From Acanthochlamys bracteata (Eukaryota > Streptophyta > Magnoliopsida > Pandanales > Velloziaceae), in NCBI GenBank assembly GCA_019914995.1, contig CM034142.1, positions 3,429,031-3,493,030 on the forward strand: 64,000 bases of DNA. Reading direction: 5' to 3'. Below the pieces are notes generated by a model, which saw nothing but the letters and a program-made list of their open reading frames with translations, searched no databases and was not told the origin of the DNA. Positions within the stretch are counted from its first letter, which is position 1. The number at the start of each line of letters is the position of its first letter. The translations under genes were made by a program, and so were the position numbers. Below, piece after piece: positions 1 through 11,510 of the stretch.

Positions 1-234
1 ACAAATGTTCGAATACTCACTGCTTTCGGCCGTCCTTGTCTGACAACTTACGTATTCTCTCACCTCCATTTCTTTTGATTTTCTCTATACTCTTAATTAA
101 TCTATTTATTAACTTAATTAATTTTGTTTAGCTTAATTAACTACTTATTCATTTTTTGCCTTGCTTTCGTTCTCATTCTTTTTACGAGATCTTTTTTTTC
201 TTTGCAGATGTTTTGCTCTCGCTCTGGCGAACCG

Positions 235-475
235 GATCTTCTACTACTTCGCGCTGCGGCTCCTTGTCGGCAGGTATCGTCTCCGATTGAATTTTTAGGC
301 CAATCTTCGGGAGATCTCGCGCTGCTCTCTCTCGAATTGTGCAGATCTTTCGCAGGTCTGTTTCCGATCGGCAGATCTCTCGCAGATCTGTCTCCGATCG
401 TGTTGCTGCTCCTCTCCGCCGTTCGCAGATCTGTTTCGTGCAGATCTCTCGCCCAGATTTGTCTCCAAATATTTT
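235..475. repeat. AGATCT-rich subterminal repeats in the left TIR
   Basis: Units resembling GCAGATCTSTCGCAGATCTG and TCTCCGATCGGCAGATCT recur several times. The right TIR has the same kind of block at about 8,510-8,720, with fewer units. Clustered subterminal motifs in MULEs can be transposase-binding sites; that role is inferred here, not shown. Confidence 0.55.
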
Positions 476-611
476 TTTTCGATTCATTTCGGTTTTTTCC
501 TGTTTTTTTTAACCTTGTTGATTTATTCCGTTTTGTTTCTGGTTTTCTTATCTTTGTTTTTATTCTGTTGATTTCATTTTATTGTTCGATTTGTTTTTTT
601 TTATTGATTGT

Positions 612-716
612 TTTGTTTCTCGGTGTATTGGTTTTATTTTACGGTGTATTGATTTTGTTTCACGGTGTATTGGTTTGATTTTACGGTGTATTAGTTTGAT
701 TCTTATGATGTATTGG
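612..716 (+). repeat. 21-bp tandem repeat, five units (left TIR)
   Basis: Five imperfect copies of a unit like TCACGGTGTATTGGTTTGATT lie head to tail. The right TIR (about 8,245-8,330, opposite strand) has four units, so the two arms have diverged in copy number. Confidence 0.8.
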
Positions 717-2058
717 CAATGTGAGGAAGACGTGTCGGTTTCAATCATCAGTGAGAGGAATGAATTGTTGAATGTGTGGTGGCATTTCTAGGCATGTTTG
801 AATTTTGGCCATGTTTGTGCGTGTTGCAACTGGGAATCAAACCAGGTTGGGCTGCGCTGTGGCATGTTCGTAACCAGTTGGGCACTTGGTATCAAATCAG
901 GTTGGGCTACGGTGAGGCAATTATGAGTAAGCATATTTGCATAATGTAGGACCTGTTAAACTCTTTTCTATTCTTTCTGTTTGCACTGCCGCTTAATGCA
1001 GACAGCAAGGCAGTAGGATGGCTGCTGGCTAAGCCAGACGGCAACCACTGGAACTGTAATTATAGAAAGTAGTGCAGATAGCAAGAGAGCAGTATATTGG
1101 TGAGAACAAAATTGGGTGGCATTCCTAAATCTATATTAGTGAGCAAACGCCAATCTGAGCCTCCTCCTATCTTTTCTCTATTTGTAATACCGAATTTTTT
1201 GATTGTTTCTTTTGCAATGTCTATATAATCAATGTAACCAGTGTAAAACTGGATGGTGGATAGAAATTTAACCAGTATCATCTGGAAAATGTTGTAAATG
1301 TGGAAACGTTGTAATCTCTATAATTTTTTTTTTTGCCTAATCTATCTAAATATAAAATCAGTTAAATTATGAATGAAAAATCTTAAAAGTTTCATTCTTT
1401 TAGTAATGCTGGCAATTATAAATTTTATTCTGGATGATCGTTCGTTGCTGTTAGGAGATGAACATATAAAAAAAAAAATCGGAGATAAACGAACAGAAAA
1501 AAAAACATTGAAACTAAAAAATTTTATTTAGAAAAAAGTAAAAATCGGAGATCAACGAACAAAAAAGAAAAACAAAAAATACATTCAAATTAAAAAATCT
1601 TACTTCAAATTCTCAACTCTCTCTCATTTATTGCTAATCGTTCGCGCCAACGAGTTTCCCGCTGACTATTGTCTTTCTTCTCTTTTATTTCTTCTTCTGC
1701 TTTCTTCTTTCTCACACGTTATGTTCTATCTAACTTTTTTTTGTTTTCTTTCCACGCACGGTTTAGCTTGCTTTTATCTATTTTCTTTCTCTCTTCTCCA
1801 ACGATGACAAATTTTTTTGATGTCTCTTATTTCTTTATATGGCTCAACCCACCGGTAGCTATGAAACAGTTGAAAGATTTCAAAAAGGTTCTTACCTTTC
1901 TGGATGAAATGTTGCATTAACGATAACAATAAGCTTAACAAAAATAAAACCGAAATTATTACTTTGTTTTTAATTTTTTCGTTCAAGCTAAACAGAATAG
2001 AAAAGAGTTATGATAACAAAAAAGAAAGTTTTGCTCTGTTCTGTAGATTTTTAAAATT

Positions 2059-3084
2059 TTGACACAATTTATTTATGTAGCTTTAGAGCCAAATGAGCCT
2101 GAATGTCCCGCTGCTTCAACTCTAGACATATCAACGTCTCAAAAGAACAATTCACCTTGTTTAGATATGATTGTTTCAAGTCTTGAAACTGCAAAAGAAA
2201 TGTATATATGCTATGGAAGAAATACCGAATTTAATGTTGTTACGAGAAGTACGCAGAAAAGAAATTCAGGCTCAGATGAAGTCACTAGCTGTCTAATGAC
2301 TTGTGGACGTTTTGGAAACTATAGAGATCATGATTAAAAAAAAGCAAATGAGGAGACAGAGAAAGAAGCTAGAAAGAAGAGAAATAGAAATACAACAAAA
2401 AATGGGTGTCCCGCGAAAATGAAAGTCAATAAACAACCTACTGGAATGTGGAAGGTGACTCAGTATATTGACGAGCATAATCACAACCTAGTCAGTCCAG
2501 TAAAAACGAATGCGTATGCCTATTTGTAAGCATATGCCTGCTGCAGCTAAGATGTTGATCGATTCATTTCGTGACGAAAGCATACCTATGAACAAAGTTG
2601 CAGATATACTTAACGGACCAGAAACTGGTTTTGATGATAGAAATTGCTAGAATCATTTGGGGCCTTCGAAGGAGTACAAGAAACCTCTTACAGGCGACGC
2701 CACTGCAGCACTGCATTTTTTTTAAAAGAAAAATTTAGAAGATCCTCACTTTTTTTATGCAATACAGATGGCTAACGAAGCAAGAGCAACAAACTTCTTT
2801 TGGGTAGATGATCGGTCACGTTTGCAGTTTGAGTATTTTGGTGATGTGATCTTCTTTGATACAACATACAGTAAGAATGTATATGAAATATCGTTTGCGC
2901 CGTTTACATGAGTTAATCATCATATGCAATCGATTTAGTTTGGTTGTGTTTTGCTTTTGGATGAAACAGAAGATTCTTTTACTTGGCTTTTTGAGACCTG
3001 GCTTGTAGCTATGAGTGGACGTGCCCCTTCTTCTGTTATCACAGATCAAGATAGAGCTACAACGACGGCAGTTGAGAAGGTATT
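2059..3084 (+). pseudogene. FAR1/MuDR-type MULE transposase, N-terminal half (broken)
   Basis: N-terminal half of a MULE transposase of the FAR1/FHY3-related family, a DDE enzyme that cuts and joins element ends. The first frame (2,059-2,337) contains SLETAKEMYICYGRNTEF, typical of the FAR1 DNA-binding domain. After an in-frame TAA the same frame continues as GCPAKMKVN...VTQYIDEHNHNLVSP, the Cys/His part of that domain. Further frames give EDPHFFYAIQMANE, then VIFFDTTYSKNVYE (probable first catalytic Asp) and VITDQDRA (probable second). Several stops and frame changes separate these pieces. The solo LTR at 3,085 interrupts the gene just after AVEKVF. The product cannot be made as it stands. 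Confidence 0.85.
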
Positions 3085-5721
3085 TGTCACGACCGAATCC
3101 GGCCGCGACCGGCCTAGACTAGACCTGTCTGGATAACATCCAAACTACATTCAGTCTAGTAAGCTTGACACAAAATCATCATAAACGGTTCACCAAACAT
3201 CTCCAAAAAATAAGATTTCGGCAAAACCTTCCCTATAATTTCAAGTGAAAATCTGTACCACAATAAATCTTTTGATAACGACAAAACAAAACGGAAATAA
3301 ACAAAATAATATAAATACCAAACCCAACCAATAAAATATATATTGGCTACCGGTAGCCGCACACACCTATTACATATCCAAAACTTCAATTTACAAATCA
3401 AATACAAGGCCAAAAATATATAAGAGAAATACATATCTTAAGAAAATAACAGAGCCATCTATACGCCAAAATGAACTATAAATACGCGGTTCTACCGTCA
3501 ACGCATTAAACCAATACTCGGTGCTGTATTCTGTCAGCTCCCGCTAGTCCCTGGAATATCTAGGAGAGGACAAGAAAGAAAAAGAGATGAGCCCAGACTC
3601 AGTGAGGTGAAATAATAGAATGTACCATTTATGGCTTCTAATGCATTACCTAATTGTTTCAATTCTATCCGCTACATGCAACAGATGCAACGATTAGATC
3701 AGAACAAACTCTATCGGGTCATAGATCGTCCCATACCAATCTAGTCCCAAACAGAACAGATACGGAGGGCTTTGACATAAAACTAATACAGTTCAAAAGA
3801 TATCACACTATATTACCATGCAATAATATTATTAGGTGCCATGTATTATAAGAATAAACAACATAGTTTATATTTCTTTCACTATGGAATCCTAAACACA
3901 TAGTCCACTATGCACGCTATAATACCATTATGCATTCATACATGCATCGTGCATTATCTAAACATGTCTAATATAACATCATGCATGCTTACCTATCTAT
4001 ATCCATGATGTAACACTAGTCAGGGAATTAGGAAGATAAATATATAATATAGAACGAGACCTAGTCTCCAGCTCAACCTACAAACCAGGCTACTTCTACC
4101 TCGGCGAGGTACAACCATCTGAGTGATCGAACCGGATGGGCCGTGATATCACTCCCACGCGCATGGACCTAAAAATACTATAGCCATAGGTGGGTGCCCA
4201 CCCCACACCCATTGGGGTCCTGATATTTAGTCCCTCACTCGCCTGCCCTCGTGCAGCGCGAGTGCTTATGCATTATGACATTCAAGCTCATGCATATATA
4301 TGTGGTTTCATAGTTTATTTATCGATGCTCAAAATAATGATCATTTAACATAAACAATAGTCATTCTCGATTTATGTAGAGTTACCATACTTGCTATCAT
4401 TATAAATAATATTCTAAATATGCTCGAAGTGCACTATGCATCATATGCAAGAACTCATATGATATAAGATCAATCATGCTATAGATATAATCAAACGTTA
4501 AGACCTTTAATTCCCATATGCTACTAGATTAGTTCATAAAGAATTCTTACAAACATCCTCCACACATATAGTCATTATCTAGCATAAGGAATAATTTATT
4601 CAATATAAAGAAGTGGCAAATTATGCCGAGGTTCCAAGCAGATGTTATCTGTGCCAACAGCCTAACGCAAGCTAAGAAGAAAAGGCACGGTAACCCTCAC
4701 CTGTTTTCCCGTGATCAATTAATTCACTGATTACTCTAAGTCAAGCCCCTCGGCCCACATTCCTCAATGAAAAGCTATAACACACATGGCACATCTATTA
4801 CTTAATTACGTTAAACGGAACTAATCTAACAATCATAATGTTTAGCACAAAATACTATAATTACATCGACGTAGCGGCGGAATCTCATTCTAAATATTCA
4901 TCCATTCCACCAATCATTTAATCGTATCCACTACTCAAAGATAATAACGATAGCAAGATTAGAAAGCTTACTGATTTAAACGATACGATCGTACTCCAAA
5001 TAGCTTCGAACATTCAACAATTCACCAAATCTTTAACTTAGCAATCACCTAAATAAAAACTAATTAATTATCCATCTAAGTAGTAGCATCTACGCACGCT
5101 AACACGTAATTCAACTCACCTACAGGTGGGGCCTACTAGGTTGCCGAATTTCGACGTGAATTGTGCTAGTCGGAGAGAATTTCGCCATAAGAAAATCCAA
5201 ACAACTGCGAGTGCAAATAATTACCACAGAGTTAGAAACAATACTCCAAGATGTTAATTGCAAGCCGGCGGCTACAAATCGTCCAAAACGATGTCGTCGG
5301 CCTGGCGGTGCAATTCACGTTTACAAGCTGAAATTCGGCTCAATTTACAAGAGGATAGCATTATTGAGATAATGGGATAAATTTTTGTTGCTCACCACAG
5401 CCGGGAGTCCGACGGAAACCCTAGATTCACCCCGCGCGGTGAAATGTTGAAGAAACACGACGGCGAGGTTCAAAAAGAGTAAGAGGAACGTCTAATTGTA
5501 GGGAGAAGGTGCTCGTTGCTGGAAAGAGAGGTTGAGTGCCGGAAGATCTTCGTGCAGAGAGAGGCTCGGGTAGGAGGCTATGTCTGCGTCGAGAGGGAGT
5601 GAAGAGAAAAAGGAGGTAATAGTTAGAAGAAGAGAAATTTTAGGAGAAAAGAAATAAGATAAGGTTTAGTGTGGCAGTTGATTTATTTGATATTGGCCCA
5701 CATGCAGTATGGGGCGTTAAA
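3085..5721 (+). mobile_element. Solo LTR, Ty3/gypsy-like, inserted in the MULE transposase
   Basis: The insertion is flanked by GTATT at 3,080-3,084 and 5,722-5,726, a 5-bp target duplication. It opens TGTCACGACC and ends ...GCGTTAAA, where the other copy ends ...CTATTACA, so the terminal C has probably mutated. No gag, pol or second LTR is present, which fits a solo LTR left by LTR-LTR recombination. It is homologous to 51,509-54,778 in reverse, most clearly in a GC-rich block at about 4,060-4,230. TGTCACGACC-type starts and LTRs over 2 kb are common in plant Ty3/gypsy elements, but the exact lineage is inference. It is younger than the MULE because it splits the transposase. Confidence 0.82.
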
Positions 5722-5726
5722 GTATT

Positions 5727-6619
5727 TCCTAATACTCAACACCGATTTTGCTTGTGGCAGTCATGAAAAAATTTTCAGAAAAATTGTCACACATTTATTT
5801 CAAGAAGTCACGATTAAAGAAAGAAATCAAGATGTGTATTAGAAAAAGTTATACTTCTAACCACTTTGAAACAAGATGGGAGGAATTGCTATGTATGCAC
5901 AACTTGCAGGAGAATGAATGGCTTAAAGGGATGTATGAAATACGAAAAAAGTGGGTTCCAGTTTATCATTTAGATACTTTCTATGCTGGCATGAACACTA
6001 CAGGGCGTTCTGAAGGTATGAACTCTATTTATAGCAAATTTTTCAATTCGACTACAACTCTTCGAGAGTTTATTTTGAAGAATGAGAAATGTTTGGCTAA
6101 AATTACTAAAAAAGAAAAGAAAGAAGATTATATTAGTGAACACAGTAATCGGATTATTGATAGTCATTCATTTCTTCTAAAGAGTGCAGCAAATATGTAC
6201 ACACGAAATGTATACGCTGTCCAACTATTGAAGATTTCCAATCAGTTGTCATATGAGGCTAGTAAGCAGATGAGACTTTCCAATTAATGTTGCAAACATT
6301 AAAAGAATTATCGCTGCGGATTAAAGAAGTAAAGAATAATAAAAAGAGGTCCGGGGATTCATGTACCGTCAATGACACTTCACAAGCAGCTGTTAATGCA
6401 TCTCAAGTTTTACTTTTGAATCCCAATATCTCGCAAACAAAAAGGAGGAAAAAAGAAAACAAGTCGTCCAGTAGTGGTGGTAGAATAAAAAGTGGTTTGG
6501 AAAAAGCCGTCGCAAAAGCTAAAACGAAGACATGGAGAATATGTGCTTGTTGTAACAAGATTGGCGTTAAACACGACAAGCAAAATTGTCCTAAAAATCC
6601 AAATAAAAAAAAAAATTAA
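5727..6619 (+). pseudogene. FAR1/MuDR-type MULE transposase, C-terminal half (broken)
   Basis: Continuation of the gene split by the solo LTR. It resumes as FPNTQHRFCLWQ, the conserved HRxCxWH-like block, and then MKKFSEKLSHIYFKKS. The motif FYAGMNTTGRSEGMNS carries the probable catalytic Glu. The frame open at 5,748-6,287 ends in TAA. A shifted frame from 6,287 continues with LQTLKELSLRIKEV, a basic stretch and a zinc knuckle (CACCNKIGVKHDKQNCP, spacing CxxCx6HxxxxC) before the stop at 6,619. The one-base frame change at 6,287 and the LTR both disable it. Confidence 0.85.
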
Positions 6620-6715
6620 GTAAGTGTAGTGATTATTTAGTTTTGATTCCTAATATAGTAACTCTTTTCTTGAAATTCAAATTAGTATTGATATTGTTAA
6701 ATTTTTTCGTGACAG

Positions 6716-6840
6716 TTCACGAGAGAAATACTGATGAAGATAAAGATGAAGATGATAATGATTGTACACTTGCAAATGAAGACGACGACAGTGATGATGA
6801 AACATCAACGAATAATGGCCCCTTATATAGCTTTGTATAA
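6716..6840 (+). pseudogene. Probable last exon of the MULE transposase (acidic tail)
   Basis: Just after the zinc-knuckle frame the sequence reads AAGTAAGTG, a good splice donor, and about 95 bases later TTTTTTCGTGACAG, a good acceptor. The following frame encodes an acidic tail (DEDKDEDDNDCTLANEDDDSDD) ending in a stop at 6,840. An intron with an acidic terminal exon is my interpretation; no transcript is available. Confidence 0.45.
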
Positions 6841-7015
6841 GCTGTATGGCTTTTGTCCAGTGTATGAATTGTATACTTTCGGTTCAAGTGTACGAGTGCA
6901 ATTCGCTTTTGATATAAGCTGTATATTTTTTCGTAGCTTTTGAATTGTACAGTATAGCTTTTGATATGAGCTATATGAATTAAATAGCTTTTGATATGAG
7001 CTGTTGAAATTGTGT
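6840..7015 (+). repeat. Degenerate tandem repeat after the transposase
   Basis: Imperfect copies of a unit like AGCTTTTGATATGAGCTGTA occur four to five times between the transposase stop and the right TIR. No coding potential is seen; it may be the old 3' untranslated region. Confidence 0.5.
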
Positions 7016-7119
7016 CAAAAACATATAAATCTAGATAACAGAACAAAACTTTTTTTTTTGTTACGATAATTCTGTTATGTACTCTTTTTCCTTACTATAA
7101 CGAAACATTTCTGTAAGCA

Positions 7120-9046
7120 AACGTCGAAGATAGAAAAAAATAATCGAAGAAGTCGAAGAAGTTCGACGTCGTTGGAGAAGACAAATAGAAATAAATCGAA
7201 CCGTGCGTGGGAAAGAAACAGAAAAAAATAGATAAAACAGAGACTCTGGTGAAAGAAGAATGTAAATAAAAAAGAACACAGTAGCTAAAATAATAGCATG
7301 AGGATGAGTACCGACACGGTTAGCAATAAATAAGAGAGAGTTGAGAATTTGAAGTAAGATTTTTTAATTTGAATGTATTTTTTATTTTTTTTTCTGTTCG
7401 TTGATCTCCGATTTTTTCTTTTTTTTAAATAAAATTTTTTAATTTGAATGTTTTCTTTTTCTGTAAGTTTATCTCTGATTTTTTTTTTATTTGTTCGTCT
7501 CCTAACAGCAACGAATGATCATCCAGAATAAAATTTATAACTGCCAGCATTACTAAAAGAATGAAACTTTTAAGATTTTTCATTCATAATTTAACTAATT
7601 TTACATTCAAATAGATTACGCAGAAAAAAAAAAAAGAGATAGAGATTACAACGTTTCCACATTTACAATATTTTCCAGATGATATTGATTAAATTTCTAT
7701 CCACCATCCAGTTTTACACTGGTTACATTGATTACATAGACATTGCAACAGAAACAATCAAAAAATTCGGTAGTACAAATAGAGAGAAGAGAGGAGGAGG
7801 CTAAGATTGGCGTTTGCTCACTAATATAGATTCAGAAATGCCACCCAATTCTGTTCTCACCAATATACTGCTCTCTTGCTATCTGCACCGCTTTCTGTAG
7901 TTACAACTGCAGTGGTTGCCGTCTGGCTTAGCCGGCGGTCATCCTACTGCCTTGCTGTTTACATTAAGCGGCAATGCGAACAAAAAGAATAAAAAAGTGT
8001 TTAACAGGTCCTACATTATGCAAATATGCTTCCTCATCATTGCCTCTCCGTAGCCCAACCTGATTTGATACCCAGTGCCCAACCGGTTACGAACATGCCA
8101 CAGCGCAACCCAACCTAGTTTGATTCCTAGTTGCAACACGCACAAACATGGCCAAAATTCAAACATGCTCAAAAATGCCACCACAAATTCAACAATTCAT
8201 TCCTCACTGATGATTGAAACCGACACGTCTTCCTCATCATTACCAATACATCATAAGAATCAAACCAATACACCGTGAAACAAAATCAATACACCGTGAA
8301 ATAAAACTAATACACCGTGAAACAAAACAATCAATAAATAAACCAAATCGAAAATAACCAAAAACAAATCGAACAATAAAATAAAATCAACAGAATAAAA
8401 ACAAAGAGAAGAAAACCAGAAACAAAAAATAAACGAAATCGAATAAATCAACAACGTTAAAAAAAACAGGAATAAACCGAAATGAATTGAAAAAAAAAAA
8501 AGAAAATTTGGAGACAGATCTGGGCGCGAGAGATGCGCTCAAAGCAGATCTGTGGGCCGGCGGAGAGAGGCGGCGGACAATCGAGCGATCTCGCATGATT
8601 CGAGAGAGCGACGAGATCGGCCAAAGGCGGCCAAATAACTCAAATCGGGGACGAAGATCGGCGGAGAGGAGAGATCTGCCGATCGGAGACAGATCTGCGA
8701 AAGATCTGCACGATTCGAGAGAGAGCAGCGCGAGATCTGCTGAAGTCTGGCCTAAAAAATTAATTGGAGACGATACCGGCTGACAAGGAGCCGCAGCGCG
8801 AGAGTAGTAGAAGATCCGGTTCACCAGAGCGAGAGCGAAACATCTGAAAAAAAAAAGATCTCGTAAAAGAATGAGAACGAAAGCAGGGCAAAAAATAAAT
8901 AAGTAGTTAATTAAGCTAAACGAAATTAATTAAGTTAATGAATAAATTAATTAAGAGTAATGAGAAAATTAAAAGAAATGGAGGTGAGAGAATACGTAAG
9001 TTGTCAGACAAGGACGACCGAAAGTAGTGAGTATTCGAACATTTGT
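7120..9046 (-). repeat. Right terminal inverted repeat of the MULE
   Basis: Reverse complement of the left TIR, ending in ...GTATTCGAACATTTGT at 9,046. Differences from the left arm include one fewer 21-bp unit, a shorter AGATCT block and scattered substitutions, so the element is not recent. Confidence 0.85.
8245..8330 (-). repeat. 21-bp tandem repeat, four units (right TIR)
   Basis: Reverse complement of the left-arm repeat, one unit shorter. The last unit (CTTATGATGTATTGG) matches the left copy, so the difference lies within the array and not at its inner edge. Confidence 0.78.
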
Positions 9047-9188
9047 TTAAAGTTTCGGACAAAAGCAAATATATCAAACCGAAATCATACAACACACGAA
9101 TTAAATAATATAATGCACTCTGTGATGCAATCCTGACAATATGATGTCGTGGAGTGCTGGAGTCTCTGAGGGAGAGTGCTTGTATCCT

Positions 9189-9405
<217 letters not shown>

Positions 9406-10829
9406 CAACATATCTTTCATGATCTATTTGAATGCTAACTTTTTCCAGCACCACATCTTTTTTTTAAGTTTTATTTAGACAAGTAAGTTATTGCATTGAG
9501 CATAATAATATCATTTAACTATCCCGTTTAGGCCATTCTGAATGTAGTAGTAACATGATTGGTATAAAATTCAATAAGTTAAAAACTCCCTGAAACTCAC
9601 TGTTTGTAATTTCTTCTTTTGATGCATTTGAGCCCTTATTTTCTGAATATTGTTTAGGTTGATGAGCTATATCATTATGCCAGAAGGAATAGAATTGCAT
9701 TTCAGCAAGCTAGACATTCATACCGATGCGTTTTTATAGTCCATCTCTAATCTACTAATTATATATTCTAAATTCGTAGCATATCTATATAGATCCAATT
9801 GTTGATACAATTAAATTAATGAACCACTTTTGCTGACATATTCAACTAGGATGTAGTTTATAACTTCATCTGTACCATGATAGCATGGACCTTCTGACAA
9901 ATTTTTAAGAGTTGGATTAATATGTGACCTATTATTTTTTGTATTTTCTTCTTATATTTTCAATACCATCTTGAATACATTATTTATTGAATAAACGAGT
10001 TGAATTTTGAAAAGCCATTTGCTGTACAAGGAGAAGTTTTATTTCGATTTCAATTTGTTTGCCATGATAAAGCTCCAAGCATAGATTGTCCGCGAATGAT
10101 GTGTTAGTTTCTTTCTCCTATCTACTTTGAAGCACTTGTGGGCAATTTCGATTGGAAATGGAGTACTAATTCCAAGGTTAAATACATTATAGTGACGCTT
10201 GTTCATTTATTATAGCAAATGCATATATGCCGTGAAACATAAATAATTTTGCTTGTCTATGTGGACTTTGTTTTCGTGAGATTGCAGATGAGCTGCGTAG
10301 ATCTTCGGGGCAACATCTCAATCTTAATAAACTTGAATGTTATGACTTTTCAAGCAGAATATCTTTTGTGAGTACTGTTTTCTGTTGTTACCTGTGCAAG
10401 TCATAGCATTGGCAAGAAATAGCATTTAAATCTTATGAATGTAACAAACACATGAAAAGTTGGAACAAAATTCAATAAGTTAAAAATTCTCCTAAAAAGT
10501 TCACTATGTATAAGTCCTTCTTTGATTGTATTTGAGCCATTATTTTTTGAATATTTGTTAGTATGATGAGCTATTCATTATGCCAAAAGGGAATAGAACT
10601 GCATTAAGCTAGGTAGAGATCCACATGATGTATTGCTAGTTCATTTCATGCCTAGTAACTGTAGTGCTATAAATCCATTTATATCTCTAACTAGATTTAG
10701 TTATTAACATAATGATTGACTATTGCATCTACTTTTGAGTTAGCCTTGACGTAAGTGTTTGTGTTGCTTCTTATTTTTAACTCTCATATTGAGTTTTCGA
10801 TTACACTAATAAATTAATCATGTATGCAG

Positions 10830-10959
10830 GAAGGAGTTTGCTTTTCTAGATTATGGTTTACTTGTTGCAAACATAATCGCCAATCTGCTCAACAATGTTT
10901 TGTTTTTTGCAGCTGAGACTATGTTTGGGTGGGAAAGGTCGCGGACCTGCTTTACTTAA
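10830..10959 (+). pseudogene. Exon-like open frame, unrecognised
   Basis: After an acceptor-like TGTATGCAG at 10,829, 42 codons stay open (KEFAFLDYGLLVANIIANLL at the start, then AAETMFGWERSRT) to a stop at 10,959. The middle is hydrophobic and could be a membrane segment. I do not recognise the family. It may be an exon of the same decayed gene as 13,634-13,747, or a chance frame. Confidence 0.3.
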
Positions 10960-11264
10960 GTTTTAGATTTATGTCTAAATGTCGTTTGTCTGTAAGTCAA
11001 CCTAATTTTACTTCAAATTATGGTTTTGTTCTTTGTAAGGCTTTGTGTTGTTTTTTAGTTAATTGTTGATAAGTCGGTTATGGTATCTACTGATTCTTTG
11101 AAATTCTAGGGTCATTAAATGATTTGTTAAAGTGGTTCATGGTGAATGTTAAAGCTGGAATCTGAAAACCTGTTTGTTATTCCCCATTTACTCTCTTTAC
11201 TAATCTCGCTTATTACTTTCTTGCTTTAATATCTAATTTACAATGTGTGGTGACCTTGGTAACA

Positions 11265-11510
11265 CTCATTTTCAGCAGAGCTCCTTCTCCCATTTGCTTT
11301 AAAAAGTAACCCCTTATATTTTGCGTCTTGGTGGATCAAATGTTCCATGTTTTACGAGTAAAAGATTTGAGCTAATATGAGGTGACTTTACTAAAAGTCA
11401 TTTTCAGCACAGCTCCTTCTCTCAATTGCTTAATAAAGCAACCCTTTACTTTTTGCTGTCTTGGTGGATCAGATGCTCCAATCTTTCATGAGTAACAGAT
11501 TGAGGGAATT
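11265..11510 (+). repeat. Two-copy tandem repeat, about 131 bp
   Basis: Both copies contain TTTTCAGCAVAGCTCCTTCT, a CTTGGTGGATCARATG block and a GAGTAAMAGATT block, at 11,271 and again at 11,402. It lies inside the larger array of decayed units. Confidence 0.75.

Larger units (their letters stand above)
1..1840 (+). repeat. Left terminal inverted repeat of the MULE
   Basis: Pairs with about 7,120-9,046. Matching landmarks are the outer 60 bases, the AGATCT-rich block at 230-470, the 21-bp repeats at 610-715, the block at 780-1,040, and the stretch around CCACGCACGG near 1,755. Homology fades after about 1,840. It holds short internal repeats of the kind often found near MULE ends. I see no convincing gene in it; the open frames are low-complexity. 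Confidence 0.85.
1..9046. mobile_element. Mutator-like element (MULE) with long terminal inverted repeats
   Basis: The first bases of the window (ACAAATGTTCGAATACTCAC) recur as their reverse complement ending at 9,046, and the match continues inward for about 1.85 kb on each side. Between the arms lies a decayed transposase with FAR1-type DNA-binding, MULE catalytic and zinc-knuckle parts. Long TIRs plus this transposase are the hallmark of TIR-MULEs of the MuDR/Jittery kind. The left arm matches from base 1, so the true left end, and with it the usual 9-11 bp target duplication, may lie outside the window. A solo LTR sits inside. The transposase has stops and a frameshift, so the element is not autonomous. 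Confidence 0.88.

Noticed and set aside
124-678. 184-codon frame in the left TIR
   Set aside because: Low-complexity Phe/Leu/Val sequence read through the AGATCT and 21-bp repeats; its mate in the right TIR is not kept in frame.
8387-8824. 145-codon minus frame in the right TIR
   Set aside because: Same repeat-driven low complexity; no motif and not conserved with the left arm frame.
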